Positions 17,506-26,955 are shown, counted from the first letter of the stretch. The stretch is 64,000 nt of DNA from CAYNHF01 sp964397045 (GCA_964397045.1 CAYNHF010000028.1:26610-90609); one strand, 5' to 3'. Notes: generated by a model from the sequence alone, not told the origin. Made by a program: numbers and translations.

Positions 17506-18330
17506 TCAGACGCCGGTCAACACGAAGCGAAGCGCCCCCGAGATCCGATCGCGCCAGGCCGTTTCGCTATGGGTGCCTCGCGGGTCAAAGCCGGTCCGCA
17601 GTTCACCTGGGCCGTATCCGATGGATGTCAGCGCGCCGACCGTCTCATTGGTGGTGCGCACGTACAGTTCGCTCGTGGCTGGATCGTCTTCGATCTCGTT
17701 GCCACCGACGTCGAGGTAGATCCGAGCGGGAGTGTGTTCGGCAGACTCCAGAAACAACCGCCAACGTGGGGCGGCAAACCAGAGTGCGGGGCTGAGAGCA
17801 GCCGCGAACCCAAAGACGTCTCGATGTGCCAGCAGCCCGTACAGAGAGATGTTGCCGCCGAGCGAGGAACCGGCCAACCCGACTGCACTTCGATCGAGCG
17901 ACGTATCCAGCGACTCATCTACGAATGGCTTGACCGTGTCCACGACGAACTGCGTGTACTCGGCGCCGAGGCCACCGCCGCGTTCCCGGTCGACCCACGG
18001 CGAGTACTCCAGGAGGCGGTCTTCGCCGGCGTTCGGGATGCCGATCACGATGGCCTCGGTGCCCTCGGCCGCCAGTCCGGTCATGGCCAGGTCCACCCTC
18101 CAGGCTCCGGAATAGCTGGCGGCCTCGTCGAAGAGATTGTGCCCGTCGTGCATGTAGATCACCGGGAACCGACGCCCACCCCGTTTGTACGACGGTGGCA
18201 GCCAGGCAAGCAGCCGCCGCTTGAGACGCGGCAGCGCCGGACTCCGCAGGGCGGCTCGACTCACCAGCAGGGTCCCCTTGATCCCGGCCGATGCCGAACC
18301 CGGATAGGGCTCCCAACCGTCGATCCTCAC
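17506..18330 (-). CDS. Esterase D / enterochelin-esterase-like hydrolase
   Basis: An alpha/beta hydrolase of the putative esterase family (274 residues from GTG 18330). Visible blocks are RRFPVIYMHDGHNLFDEAAS near the N-terminus, EAIVIGIPNAGEDRLLEYSP, the nucleophile elbow VGLAGSSLGGNISLYGLLAH (G-S-S-L-G), YLDVGGNEIEDDP and the His in FDPRGTHSETAWRDRI. Predicted to hydrolyse ester bonds, possibly of siderophores or acetylated substrates. The start is uncertain: GTG 18330 has only a weak RBS, while ATG 18381 or the ATG at 18624 would translate through palindromic repeat copies, which is unlikely. Confidence 0.75.
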   Translation of the reverse strand: MRIDGWEPYPGSASAGIKGTLLVSRAALRSPALPRLKRRLLAWLPPSYKRGGRRFPVIYMHDGHNLFDEAASYSGAWRVDLAMTGLAAEGTEAIVIGIPNAGEDRLLEYSPWVDRERGGGLGAEYTQFVVDTVKPFVDESLDTSLDRSAVGLAGSSLGGNISLYGLLAHRDVFGFAAALSPALWFAAPRWRLFLESAEHTPARIYLDVGGNEIEDDPATSELYVRTTNETVGALTSIGYGPGELRTGFDPRGTHSETAWRDRISGALRFVLTGV

Positions 18331-18356
18331 GCGAGGTCCATCGTCGAACGCTCCTC

Positions 18357-18404
18357 GTTCTTGCGTCCCCTCGAGGCGCATATCCCGCCGCGGGACCCAA
18401 GAAC
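18357..18404 (+). repeat. 48-nt dispersed palindrome, copy 1
   Basis: Arms GTTCTTGCGTCCC (18357-18369) and GGGACCCAAGAAC (18392-18404) pair with one mismatch around a 22-nt centre. It belongs to the dispersed 48-nt family described in the findings. This copy is the first of a tandem pair in the region between the divergent esterase and MBL-fold genes. GCGAAGGGTGGCGG follows both copies of the pair. Confidence 0.85.
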
Positions 18405-18426
18405 GCGAAGGGTGGCGGCGGTGCCC

Positions 18427-18474
18427 GTACTTGCGTCCCCTTGCGGCGCATATCTCGCCGCGGGATCCAAGAAC
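18427..18474 (+). repeat. 48-nt dispersed palindrome, copy 2
   Basis: Arms GTACTTGCGTCCC (18427-18439) and GGGATCCAAGAAC (18462-18474). It starts exactly 70 bases after copy 1 and shares the same centre (GGCGCATATC, CGCCGC) and the same 14-base 3' flank, so the pair is a tandem duplication with a 70-bp unit. Confidence 0.85.
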
Positions 18475-18592
18475 GCGAAGGGTGGCGGCAAAGGCGGCAA
18501 ACCAACCATGAAGGCGATTGTGGCACAGACCCGGGGTACCGACCCGTCGGAGAGGGCAATCCGTGGCGCTATGTTGAGTAAATGGAGGTGAC

Positions 18593-19417
18593 GTGTCCGA
18601 TCCGCTGAGCCGCAGAATGTTCATTCAACGGTTTTCGTCGGGCACGCTCGCTATTGCCGCGCTCGGGGTGACCGCTTTCGCCTGCAGCAGCGACGAACCA
18701 GCAGCGAGTTCCAGCACCACCACCAGTGATCAGACTGCCACCCAACCGCCCGCACCGGTCACCACGACCACCGCGGCAGCAGCCACCACCACTGCAACTC
18801 CTGCTCCCACTATTGCACCTCCACAGGTCGAGGGTTCCTGGGGAAGAGCCGTCCTGGGTTCTGTATCGGCCTACGTCGTGGTCCGAGCCGGCGAAGCGGC
18901 GATCATCGATACCGGTCAGCGTGGAAGCGAGGGTGGCATCGAGCAGGCGCTGGCAGCACTCGACACCGGATGGAGCAACGTAGGCACCGTCCTGGTGACC
19001 CATCGCCATCCCGACCATATCGGTAGCCTGCCGGCGGTGATGACCGCGGCAACGGACGCCACCGCGTACGCCCACCCGGCAGACATCCCGCAGATCTCCG
19101 CACCGCGTCCGGTCACTCCGGTGGCAGACACCGAGTCTGTCTTCGGTCTCACCGTCATCCACACTCCGGGCCACACGCCTGGCCACATCGCACTGCTCGA
19201 GCCGGCACTCAGCGTCCTGTTCGCGGGCGATGCCATCAACGGCGCAAACCCGGGCGTCGTCGGCCCCAATCCGCAGTACACGCCGGACATGGGACTCGCG
19301 ATCGAGTCTGCCCGCAGGCTTGGCACGTTCGCCTACGAAACGGTCGTGTTCGGCCATGGTGAGCCCGTCGTGGGCGACGCGGACGCTGCCGTTGCAGCTA
19401 TGGCTGCAGAACTCTGA
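18593..19417 (+). CDS. MBL-fold metallo-hydrolase, exported lipoprotein
   Basis: A 274-residue protein from GTG 18593 with GGAGG upstream. The N-terminus has a twin-arginine-like SRRMFIQRF, a hydrophobic stretch (TLAIAALGVTAFAC) and a lipobox Cys, followed by a Thr/Pro/Ala-rich spacer (residues about 30-75). The metallo-beta-lactamase fold starts near residue 80 with TGQRGSEGG and the metal motif VTHRHPDHIGSLP (HxHxDH). It continues with HTPGHTPGHIALL and LFAGDAINGANPG, and ends with VVFGHGEPVVGD. Predicted to be a binuclear-metal hydrolase anchored outside the membrane; substrate unknown. Confidence 0.88.
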   Translation: MSDPLSRRMFIQRFSSGTLAIAALGVTAFACSSDEPAASSSTTTSDQTATQPPAPVTTTTAAAATTTATPAPTIAPPQVEGSWGRAVLGSVSAYVVVRAGEAAIIDTGQRGSEGGIEQALAALDTGWSNVGTVLVTHRHPDHIGSLPAVMTAATDATAYAHPADIPQISAPRPVTPVADTESVFGLTVIHTPGHTPGHIALLEPALSVLFAGDAINGANPGVVGPNPQYTPDMGLAIESARRLGTFAYETVVFGHGEPVVGDADAAVAAMAAEL

Positions 19418-19469
19418 TCGCGGGATCCGGCAACGCCTCAGCCGTCGGCCCCTAGGGTGACGTCTTCCC

Positions 19470-21116
19470 ATGGCGATCAACGTTTCCTCAGCCGAGTTCG
19501 GCTACCCCGGAACCCCCACGCTGTTCTCCGAGGTGTCCTTCAAAGTGGACACCGGATCCCACGCGGCCCTCATCGGAGACAACGCCGTCGGGAAGTCGAC
19601 ACTGCTGAAGATCATCGCAGGCCAACTGACGGCAGAGGAGGGAACGATCTCCGTCGACGGCAGTTCGCGCCGCATGCCGCAATCGATCGGCCGGCGCGGC
19701 GAACGACTGACGCTCCGCCAATTTCTCTCCGGCCTCGGGAGCCGCGAGCAGCAAGAAGCCGCCGCGGAGCTATGGAAGGCCACCGCGGCCAATGAAGCAA
19801 CCGGTTCGGAAGAGACCGGGATGCGCCTGGCCCATGCCGTTGCCGACTGGATGGACGTCCATGGATACGCGTTGGAGGCCGGCTGGGACGCAGCCACGAC
19901 CCGGGTCCTCGGCCAACCACTGGCCGCAGCGGGAGATCGCCAGCTCAGCACGCTATCGGGTGGGGAACGCAAGCGCCTTGCCCTCGAGATGCTCTTCCGC
20001 GCCGATGTCGACGTGCTGCTGCTCGATGAACCGGACAACTTCCTCGACATCCCGGGCAAGCGCTGGCTCGAAGCGAGGATCGCGGAGTCCAAGAAGACGA
20101 TCCTCGTGATCAGTCACGATCGGGAATTGCTCTCGCACGCCGTCGACCGCATCATCACGGTGGAGGCAACGGGTGCATGGGTGCATGGTGGATCCTTCGC
20201 GACGTATCACGAGGCGCGCGACGCCCGCAACGAACGACTCGGCGACGCACTCACCCGGTGGCAGAACGAGGAACGTCGCCTCTACAGGTACTACAAGACG
20301 CTGAAGCAACGCGCTGCCATCAGCGAAGCCATGGCCGCCCGCGCCGACGCCGCCGAGACCCGCTGGAAGCGGTTCAATGCGGCAGGGCCACCTCCTGCGC
20401 CGCCGAACGAGCAGCGGGTCGCCATGAAACTCCGCGGCGCAGACTCCGGGCGCAGGGTGCTGCGGTGCACGGAGCTCGAGTTGACCAACCTCACATTCCC
20501 TTTCTCTTTCGATGTCCACTTCGGGGAGCGGGTCGCCATCCTGGGTGCCAACGGAACAGGAAAGTCCCATCTGATCCGCTTGCTCGGCGGGGAAGCCATC
20601 GTGCACGGTGGCACCTTCAAGCTCGGCGCCAGAGTTGAACCGGGAATGTTCGTCCAGACCAACGATCGCGCTGGTTTCGAGGGCCGCAACGCAGGTGACC
20701 CGATTCGGAGGCTGACCGGAACCGAAGAAGGCATGATGCGGTCGCTGGCTCGCTACGGGCTGCACGGAACCGCGGATCAGCCCTTCGCGACGCTGTCTGG
20801 AGGCCAGCAGGCCCGCCTCCAGATCCTGTCGCTCGAACTTGAAGGCGTGAACCTCCTGTTGCTCGATGAACCAACAGACAATCTCGACTTGATCTCGGCA
20901 GAGGCACTTCAGTCCGCGCTCGAATCCTTCACCGGCACGGTGATCGCGGTCACCCACGACCGCTGGTTCATGCGAGGTTTCGATCGATTCGTCATCTTCA
21001 ACGAGGACGGAACCGTCGCCGAGGCAGCAGACTATGACACGGCGCTCGCCGTGGTGTCACAGAGCGAAGTCGCGGAGTTACGGCCGGGAGATCTCAAAGC
21101 ACTCAGCCACGTCTGA
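19470..21116 (+). CDS. ABC-F family ATPase
   Basis: The 548-residue protein has two ABC ATPase domains and no membrane helices, as in the ABC-F (Uup/EttA/antibiotic-resistance) family that acts on ribosomes. Domain 1: Walker A GDNAVGKSTLLK, signature STLSGGERKRLALEM, Walker B DVLLLDEPDNFLD. A linker of charged helix (about 255-310, RWQNEERRLYRYYKTLKQRA) follows. Domain 2: GANGTGKSHLIRLLGG, TLSGGQQARLQIL, NLLLLDEPTDNLD. Whether it is a translation factor or resistance determinant cannot be decided from sequence. It starts 52 bases after the MBL gene. Confidence 0.9.
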   Translation: MAINVSSAEFGYPGTPTLFSEVSFKVDTGSHAALIGDNAVGKSTLLKIIAGQLTAEEGTISVDGSSRRMPQSIGRRGERLTLRQFLSGLGSREQQEAAAELWKATAANEATGSEETGMRLAHAVADWMDVHGYALEAGWDAATTRVLGQPLAAAGDRQLSTLSGGERKRLALEMLFRADVDVLLLDEPDNFLDIPGKRWLEARIAESKKTILVISHDRELLSHAVDRIITVEATGAWVHGGSFATYHEARDARNERLGDALTRWQNEERRLYRYYKTLKQRAAISEAMAARADAAETRWKRFNAAGPPPAPPNEQRVAMKLRGADSGRRVLRCTELELTNLTFPFSFDVHFGERVAILGANGTGKSHLIRLLGGEAIVHGGTFKLGARVEPGMFVQTNDRAGFEGRNAGDPIRRLTGTEEGMMRSLARYGLHGTADQPFATLSGGQQARLQILSLELEGVNLLLLDEPTDNLDLISAEALQSALESFTGTVIAVTHDRWFMRGFDRFVIFNEDGTVAEAADYDTALAVVSQSEVAELRPGDLKALSHV

Positions 21117-21127
21117 CCATGAGCGAC

Positions 21128-21592
21128 TCACCCGCCGGGCGCTTCCACATCTGCCGGGGTCTCTGCTGAATCCGCCTCGAAGGTAGGCAACCCTTCGACG
21201 CTTCGGCGGAAACGCTTCCTCCACAGCTGTACAACGCCCCGCCAGCCAAGCATCGTCGCCAACAAGAACAAGGCGGTCACGATGATGAATGGCGTCGCAA
21301 TACCGTCGGCATACACCAATCGACGGAGCACCACTCCACCCACGATTGTGACGCTCGCCACCCCGATCCCGGTGCGGAAAGAGATCGGGTCCTTCCAGGC
21401 GCGGGTGACGAGCCAGCCCGCCAGCAGTGCCCACAGGAACGGGGCAGCAGTCTCGATCACGTCCAGCACCGTCTGCGACTCTTGATGCGTGTCGCGCCCC
21501 ACGATGACGAAGATGAGGATGATCACCGCGTCCAACGTCAACCACCAACGGGTCGGCGGAGCCGCCGAATTGGATACCGGAGCCTCGCTCAT
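21128..21592 (-). CDS. DUF3054 domain membrane protein
   Basis: A 154-residue protein from ATG 21592. Four membrane helices are visible from residue 17 on: LDAVIILIFVIVGRDTHQES, ETAAPFLWALLAGWLVTRAW, GVASVTIVGGVVLRRLVY and PFIIVTALFLLATMLGWRG. This matches DUF3054 in length and in the LDAVIILIFVIVGR and GWLVTRAW pattern. An Asp/Glu/Pro-rich tail ends the protein. Function unknown. Longer in-frame starts exist upstream but lack the family pattern. Confidence 0.85.
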   Translation of the reverse strand: MSEAPVSNSAAPPTRWWLTLDAVIILIFVIVGRDTHQESQTVLDVIETAAPFLWALLAGWLVTRAWKDPISFRTGIGVASVTIVGGVVLRRLVYADGIATPFIIVTALFLLATMLGWRGVVQLWRKRFRRSVEGLPTFEADSAETPADVEAPGG

Positions 21593-21676
21593 GACGAGAA
21601 CGGTACACCGGTCCTGAGCACGCGGATCCGGCCCCGAAGTCGACCAGCCGCGGCCGATCCTGGCTAACTTGGCAGC

Positions 21677-21853
21677 ATGTCGGCCCAGCCTCGCACCCCA
21701 GCTGCGGACCTCGAACGCCTGGTCGCCGAAATCCGACGCGCCGACTGCACCATCCCCCGCGAGCGAGCCGTGGCCATGGCATGGACCCGGCGGCCGGACC
21801 TCAAGCCGGTGCCCGAACAGGTGGCGGAAGCCGAGGACACACCCCCATCCTGA
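21677..21853 (+). CDS. Small hypothetical protein, 58 residues
   Basis: An open frame from ATG 21677 to TGA 21851-21853. It begins MSAQPRTPAADLERLVAEIR and continues with RADCTIPRERAVAMAWTRRP, a charged helical pattern with no membrane helix. GGCAGC precedes the ATG at a loose distance, so translation support is weak. It lies between the divergent DUF3054 gene and the large cyclase. Family not recognised. Confidence 0.45.
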   Translation: MSAQPRTPAADLERLVAEIRRADCTIPRERAVAMAWTRRPDLKPVPEQVAEAEDTPPS

Positions 21854-21941
21854 AGACACCAATCACAGCCCTGGTGCGAACTCGAAATCGCACGTCGCGC
21901 GAGAAGCCGTCTCGGTATGATCGCCACCCGTGGAGGCAACC

Positions 21942-24900
21942 GTGATCTGCCCATCGTGCAACGCCCAGCAACCCGGGGGTCGCAAGTTCTGCACTGAGTG
22001 CGGCGGTTCACTCGCGGTGCTGTGTCCCAATTGCGCAACCCCTGCAGAACCTGGCGCCAAATTCTGCGGTGAGTGTGGCCACTCCCTCGCGTCCGCAGGC
22101 GAGCAACCCACCACGACCCCTGGCCCGGCCAGCGACCCCGGTCAGCAGCGATTCGTCACCGTGCTATTCGCCGACCTCGTCGGGTTCACCCCGTTTTCCG
22201 AATCCCGTGACTCGGAAGACGTCCGTGCCATGCTCACCACCTACTTCGACCGAGCGCGTGACGTCGTCGAGAGGTTCGGCGGCACCGTGGACAAGTTCAT
22301 CGGTGACGCCGTCATGGCAATCTGGGGTGCAGAAACGACCAGCGAGGACGACGCCGAACGCGGCGTCCGCGCCGCTCTGGAACTGCTCGATGCAGTGGCC
22401 GCCTTGGGAGAGGATATTGGCGCAGGCGACCTGAGCGCTCGGATCGGCTTGATGTCGGGCACCACATCGGTCGGGTCGGGTGGAAACGAACGTGGCTTCG
22501 TCGTAGGTGACCTGGTGAACACCGCTTCTCGCCTGCAGGCTGCTGCCGATGCAGGGACAGTCCTGGTGGGGAGAGCGACTCAAGAAGTTACCGGGTCCGC
22601 CATCGACTACTCATCGCCGGTCACCCTCCAGGTGAAGGGCAAGGAAGCGCCGGTTGAGGCATGGCAGGCGCTCAGGGTCGCCGCCGGACGCGGCGGTGGT
22701 GGCGAAGCGCAGGGGCTCACGCCACCGTTCGTCGGTCGAGATCACGACATGCGGCTCCTCAAGGACCTGCTGCACGCAACCACCCGAGAAGGGAGAGCCC
22801 GGCTGGTGTCCATTATCGGGCAGCCGGGAATCGGTAAGACCCGCCTGGTCCAGGAGTTCGAGAACTACATCGACGGCCTCAGCGAGGACGTCTACTGGCA
22901 CACCGGCCGCTCCCCCGCCTACGGCGACGGAGTCACGTACTGGGCATTGGGCGAGATGATCCGACGGCGCTGCGGGATCGCAGAAACCGACGACGACCAC
23001 CGCAGCCGCACCAAGCTCCTCACCGCACTGACGGAGTATGTGCCGGATGCCGACGACCGGATCTGGCTCGAACCTCGGATCGCGGGGCTCCTGGGCCTCG
23101 GCGAGGTTCCCGACATCGACCGCTCAGAGCTGTTCGGCGCGTGGCGCATGTTCTTCGAGCGGGTGGCGGCACGCGGCACGGTGGTGATGGTCTTCGAGGA
23201 TCTCCATTGGGCGGATGACGGCCTGCTCGACTTCGTGGAGCAACTCATTCACCGGTCGGCGCAGTTTCCAATTCTAATGATCAGCCTGGCGCGCCCGGAC
23301 CTTCTGGAACGACGCAGTGGCTGGGCCGTCGGAGCAGCCAATGCGCTCGCAATGCAATTGGCACCGTTGGCCGATATCGCCATCGAGGAACTGGTGCTGG
23401 GAATGGTCCCCGGATCCCCACCCGACGTTCCGGCGGCAATCGTTCCTCGTGCGGCGGGGATCCCGCTGTACGCCGTCGAGTTCGTACGGATGCTCGTCAA
23501 CCGCGGCCGGCTCCTGGAAGAAGACGGTGGCTGGAAACTGGCAGACTCCATGGGAGAAGTAGAGGTGCCCGATTCTCTCGTCGGCGTGGTCGGGGCTCGC
23601 ATCGACCAACTCCCGACGTCCAGCCGCGTCGTATTGGAGAACGCTTCGGTACTCGGCCATTCGTTCACCGCGGATGGGTTGGGGCGACTCAGCGGGCTGG
23701 ATGCCGAAGAGACCGCGGCACAGCTGCACGATCTCGTCCAGCGCTCGGTGCTGGAAGTCGACATCGATCCCCGCTCCCCCGAACGCGGCCAGCACCGGTT
23801 CGTTCAGTCGCTCATTCGCGAGGTCGCGCTGTCCCGGCTCACCAAGCAGGATCGTTTGTCCAAACACCTCGCAGTGGCCCGTTACCTCGAAGGTCTGAAC
23901 ATCCCGGAACTCACGCCGGTCGCAGCCAGCCATTACCTCTCGGCAATCGAGGCCACCAGCAACGAAGCCGAGGCAGCCGAACTCGCCACAGCGGCGGTTG
24001 AGGCGTTGTTGGCGGCTGCAGAACGCGCTGCCTCCCTGCAATCCCACCAGCAGACGCTGACGCTGGTGATCTCGGCCCTCGAGATCGATCCCGCACCCGC
24101 GCTTCGGGGCAGGCTTCTCATCTTGTCTGCCAATGCTCGAACCGCCCTGCTCGACTACGACGGCGTTGAAGACGCGATCTCGGCCGAAGCAACGTTCGCG
24201 TCGATCGGTGACACCGCGGGCCGCATCGAGGCGCTCGCCGCAGGCCTGCGGAGCTACGCGACGACCCGGCGCTCGACCGAAGGTGAGGCCTGGGGCAAGC
24301 CGCGGCTCGACGATATCGAACCCGTCGCCAGCATCCCCTATGCGGCGGCGCTCTCTGCCCTTGGACGCTGCATGGGCCTGGCGAGAGCCGCAAACCCAGC
24401 GGAGTTCGAGCCGGCCATGGAGTACCTGGACCGGGCACTCACCCTCGCAGAGCAGTTGGACGCCGTCTCCGTCATCGCGGAATCACTGGACTCGAAAGGG
24501 ACTTCGTTGGCCATGATGGGGCGGAATCGTGAAGGGATGGCGCTGCTGCTCGCGTCGCGCCAACTCGCGGTCGAATACGACCTCGGCTACGAACACCAGC
24601 GCGCCCTCAACAACATCTCGTACTTGTCGAGCGCGGACAGTCCACGCCTGATCCTGGAAATCCATGAAGAGCGCATCATGTCGGCAAGGAGGGCGGGGGA
24701 TCCCCGAACGCTGCTCGATGCGCTCCTCAACCAGGCGTTCGCCCTCAACCAGGAGGGTGCGTGGGAAGAGGCGACAGCATTGCTCGAGGAGGTCGACTAC
24801 GACGGTCTCCCCCGGGTGGACCAACTCCAGGTGGACGGCGTCGTGTCCGAGCGGTCGATGCTGCGCGGCGCAGCGGCCGCGGCTGAAGAGACCCTGGCGC

Positions 24901-25457
24901 TGGCCGAAGCCGAATACCTGGATATCGTCGATACCGTCGATCCTCAGCTTGCCGAGGCCTTGGCCGGTCAACGAGCCAGGTACGCGTTTCTGAATGGTCG
25001 CCTCGAGGAGGCATTCGAGAAGTCCATCGATCTGGCGGATACATCGCCGAACCTATACGACGTCCGAACGGCGCTGCCGGCGGCCATGTTGTTGAACGAC
25101 CGCGAGAAGCTCGAGCGGGTGCGCGCGGTCCTTCAGCAAACGACGTACCGCGGAAGGTGTATCGACTGGCTCAACCTGACGGTGGAGGGTGCGATAGCAG
25201 CCGCCGCCGACCGGATGGATGTCGCCGCTCGAGCGTTCGATGATGTCTCGACCCGGATGGAGGGCCATGAGTTCTTCATCCGCGCCGCGGCGCAACGTGC
25301 CCTGATGGCTTCGATGCTCGGTACCAACCACCCGATCGGGCACGATCTCGCTAGGCGCGCCTACGACGAACTCTCCTCCGTCGGAGCCACCACCATCATG
25401 GACTTGATGTCCGGTGGAGTACTGGCACCCGACGTCGGCCGGCGTGAGCTGGCGTAG
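21942..25457 (+). CDS. Zinc ribbon-adenylate/guanylate cyclase-AAA-TPR signalling protein
   Basis: From GTG 21942 (GGAGG five bases upstream; an alternative GTG at 21930 contains that RBS) the product is 1171 residues. Order: two zinc ribbons (C3/C6/C17/C20 and C28/C31/C42/C45), then a class III nucleotide cyclase domain (about 70-245, metal-binding Asp in LFADLVGFTPFSE and FIGDAVMAIWG). An AAA/STAND ATPase follows (about 263-560, Walker A IIGQPGIGKTRL, Walker B-like VVMVFEDLHWADDG), then a long TPR-like region to the end. This is a known actinobacterial layout for cyclase/regulator proteins. Inputs and whether cAMP or cGMP is made are unknown. Confidence 0.9.
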   Translation: MICPSCNAQQPGGRKFCTECGGSLAVLCPNCATPAEPGAKFCGECGHSLASAGEQPTTTPGPASDPGQQRFVTVLFADLVGFTPFSESRDSEDVRAMLTTYFDRARDVVERFGGTVDKFIGDAVMAIWGAETTSEDDAERGVRAALELLDAVAALGEDIGAGDLSARIGLMSGTTSVGSGGNERGFVVGDLVNTASRLQAAADAGTVLVGRATQEVTGSAIDYSSPVTLQVKGKEAPVEAWQALRVAAGRGGGGEAQGLTPPFVGRDHDMRLLKDLLHATTREGRARLVSIIGQPGIGKTRLVQEFENYIDGLSEDVYWHTGRSPAYGDGVTYWALGEMIRRRCGIAETDDDHRSRTKLLTALTEYVPDADDRIWLEPRIAGLLGLGEVPDIDRSELFGAWRMFFERVAARGTVVMVFEDLHWADDGLLDFVEQLIHRSAQFPILMISLARPDLLERRSGWAVGAANALAMQLAPLADIAIEELVLGMVPGSPPDVPAAIVPRAAGIPLYAVEFVRMLVNRGRLLEEDGGWKLADSMGEVEVPDSLVGVVGARIDQLPTSSRVVLENASVLGHSFTADGLGRLSGLDAEETAAQLHDLVQRSVLEVDIDPRSPERGQHRFVQSLIREVALSRLTKQDRLSKHLAVARYLEGLNIPELTPVAASHYLSAIEATSNEAEAAELATAAVEALLAAAERAASLQSHQQTLTLVISALEIDPAPALRGRLLILSANARTALLDYDGVEDAISAEATFASIGDTAGRIEALAAGLRSYATTRRSTEGEAWGKPRLDDIEPVASIPYAAALSALGRCMGLARAANPAEFEPAMEYLDRALTLAEQLDAVSVIAESLDSKGTSLAMMGRNREGMALLLASRQLAVEYDLGYEHQRALNNISYLSSADSPRLILEIHEERIMSARRAGDPRTLLDALLNQAFALNQEGAWEEATALLEEVDYDGLPRVDQLQVDGVVSERSMLRGAAAAAEETLALAEAEYLDIVDTVDPQLAEALAGQRARYAFLNGRLEEAFEKSIDLADTSPNLYDVRTALPAAMLLNDREKLERVRAVLQQTTYRGRCIDWLNLTVEGAIAAAADRMDVAARAFDDVSTRMEGHEFFIRAAAQRALMASMLGTNHPIGHDLARRAYDELSSVGATTIMDLMSGGVLAPDVGRRELA

Positions 25458-25468
25458 GCTCAACCGCG

Positions 25469-26275
25469 ATGCCCTTCTTTCTCGACCGCCACGACCTACA
25501 GGACGTAACTCCCGACGAAGTCGTCAACGCCCACATGCTGGACCTTGCGGCGCAGAACGAGTTCGACGTCAAGTATCTGACCTACTGGTTCGATTACGAC
25601 CGGCAGCTCACCTACTGCCTCGTGGATGCCCCCACGGAGGAGTCCGCCATCGAGGTGCATCGCAAGGCGCACGGATTGTTGCCGAGCATCATCACCACCG
25701 TGGACCCTGCAGACGTCGGGAGTTATCTGGGCCGGAATGCCGACCCCCCCGGCCTCGGCGGCGAGGCGATCATGGAACCTGCCTTCCGGACCATCCTCTT
25801 CACCGACATCGTCTCATCGACCGAACTGGCTCACCGGGTGGGTGATGCAGCCGCGCTGAATCTCCTGCGCCAGCACAATCGGGTGATCCGCCAGGCGATC
25901 GAAGCTCACGGTGGCCGCGAGGTCAAACACACCGGCGATGGGTTCCTGGCTTCGTTTGCGTCTGCTGCCGCCGGGGTGGCCTGCGCGGCCGAGATTCAGC
26001 GCAACATCTCCCTCGAGACGGGAACCGACCTCCAGGTCCGGGTTGGCCTGAACGCCGGGGAGCCGCTCGAATCAGACGGGCAGTTCTTCGGGCTGGCGGT
26101 AAACCTGGCCAGCCGGATCTGCGACGCAGCCGGGGCGGGCGAGGTCTTCGTTTCCGAGGCGGTGCGTGGGCTCACGCTCGGCAAGGAGTTCTCTTACGTC
26201 GATCGCGGTGACATGAACTTCAAGGGGTTCGAACGCCCGGTGCGGGTCAGCGAACTGCGTTGGGAGAGTGACTGA
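25469..26275 (+). CDS. DUF4242-adenylate/guanylate cyclase
   Basis: The 268-residue protein starts 11 bases after the previous cyclase gene, so they form an operon. Residues 1-90 match DUF4242 (PFFLDRHDLQDVTPDEV, DVKYLTYWFDYDRQLTYCL), a small ferredoxin-like fold that can bind nickel in the SCO4226 protein. Residues about 105-265 are a class III cyclase domain (RTILFTDIVSSTELAHRVGD, VKHTGDGFLASFASAAAGVA, FGLAVNLASRICDAAGAGEV). The metal-binding Asp residues are present. It may sense a metal or small ligand through DUF4242; this is inference. Confidence 0.9.
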   Translation: MPFFLDRHDLQDVTPDEVVNAHMLDLAAQNEFDVKYLTYWFDYDRQLTYCLVDAPTEESAIEVHRKAHGLLPSIITTVDPADVGSYLGRNADPPGLGGEAIMEPAFRTILFTDIVSSTELAHRVGDAAALNLLRQHNRVIRQAIEAHGGREVKHTGDGFLASFASAAAGVACAAEIQRNISLETGTDLQVRVGLNAGEPLESDGQFFGLAVNLASRICDAAGAGEVFVSEAVRGLTLGKEFSYVDRGDMNFKGFERPVRVSELRWESD

Positions 26276-26325
26276 CGTCGGGGATCGGAGCGTACTCAGC
26301 CCTCGCGAGCCGGCCACCCAGTGCC

Positions 26326-26739
26326 TCAGCCGACTCCACCAACCCACTCGAGAAACGAGCATCGGTAGGCGGCTTGTGCCAACACAACCTGCGGCACCCA
26401 GCAGCTACCGCGACCGTCGAGGTTGCCCAGATCGGCATCATCCAGCGAGTTCAGCCTGAGCGCGTCGACCGGGGAGTAGTTGTAGACAGCAACGTCGTAG
26501 TTGATGATGTCTTCTCCCACCGGTGTGGCCATGATCTCCTTCTCGATCGACATCGGGTTCCCGATGTCCAGTCGTGGTTCGTCACCATCGCTCTGGATGG
26601 GGCCAACCGCGTCGCCGGCAGGCGAGAGCGTCTCACCGGACCCGAACGCGGGGCCGGTGGAGAGTAGAAACGCGACGAGTGATACCAACATCACCGCGGT
26701 TGCGAACATGGACAAATGTCTCTGCGCTGCATCGAGCAT
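26326..26739 (-). CDS. Exported protein with a single DUF11/DUF7507-like repeat
   Basis: The 137-residue protein has an N-terminal hydrophobic segment (FATAVMLVSLVAFLLSTGPA) that can act as signal or anchor. It then has one beta-sandwich-like repeat: EDIINYDVAVYNYSPVDALR, LNSLDDADLGNLDGRGSC and VLAQAAYRCSFLEWVGGVG. The pattern resembles the conserved-repeat (DUF11/DUF7507) domains that normally occur in long surface proteins. Here the frame ends right after the CSF strand, before the usual closing strands, so the domain looks truncated or reduced. GGAAGG lies seven bases before the ATG. Confidence 0.6.
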   Translation of the reverse strand: MLDAAQRHLSMFATAVMLVSLVAFLLSTGPAFGSGETLSPAGDAVGPIQSDGDEPRLDIGNPMSIEKEIMATPVGEDIINYDVAVYNYSPVDALRLNSLDDADLGNLDGRGSCWVPQVVLAQAAYRCSFLEWVGGVG

Positions 26740-26955
26740 GGCGTGCCTTCCCTGACCTTCTCCCTGGCGGTGATGGCCCTACGTATCACCGCACTGCCAC
26801 ATTACGGGTCAGGGCGCCAATCTGAAGTGGGGTTTTGGATGGGGTGAAGTGACTAGTCACGCTCACGCCGGAGGCGAAGCGAGACGCACCGCGATCGACC
26901 CATCAGATACAGGCCCCGCACAGGCAGAGCGTGGACGTCGCCGGCGGTGCCGCAA

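Noticed and set aside
26247..26441. Minus-strand frame of 64 codons at the end of the second cyclase gene
   Set aside because: Overlaps the exported repeat protein in another frame and lacks any family pattern.
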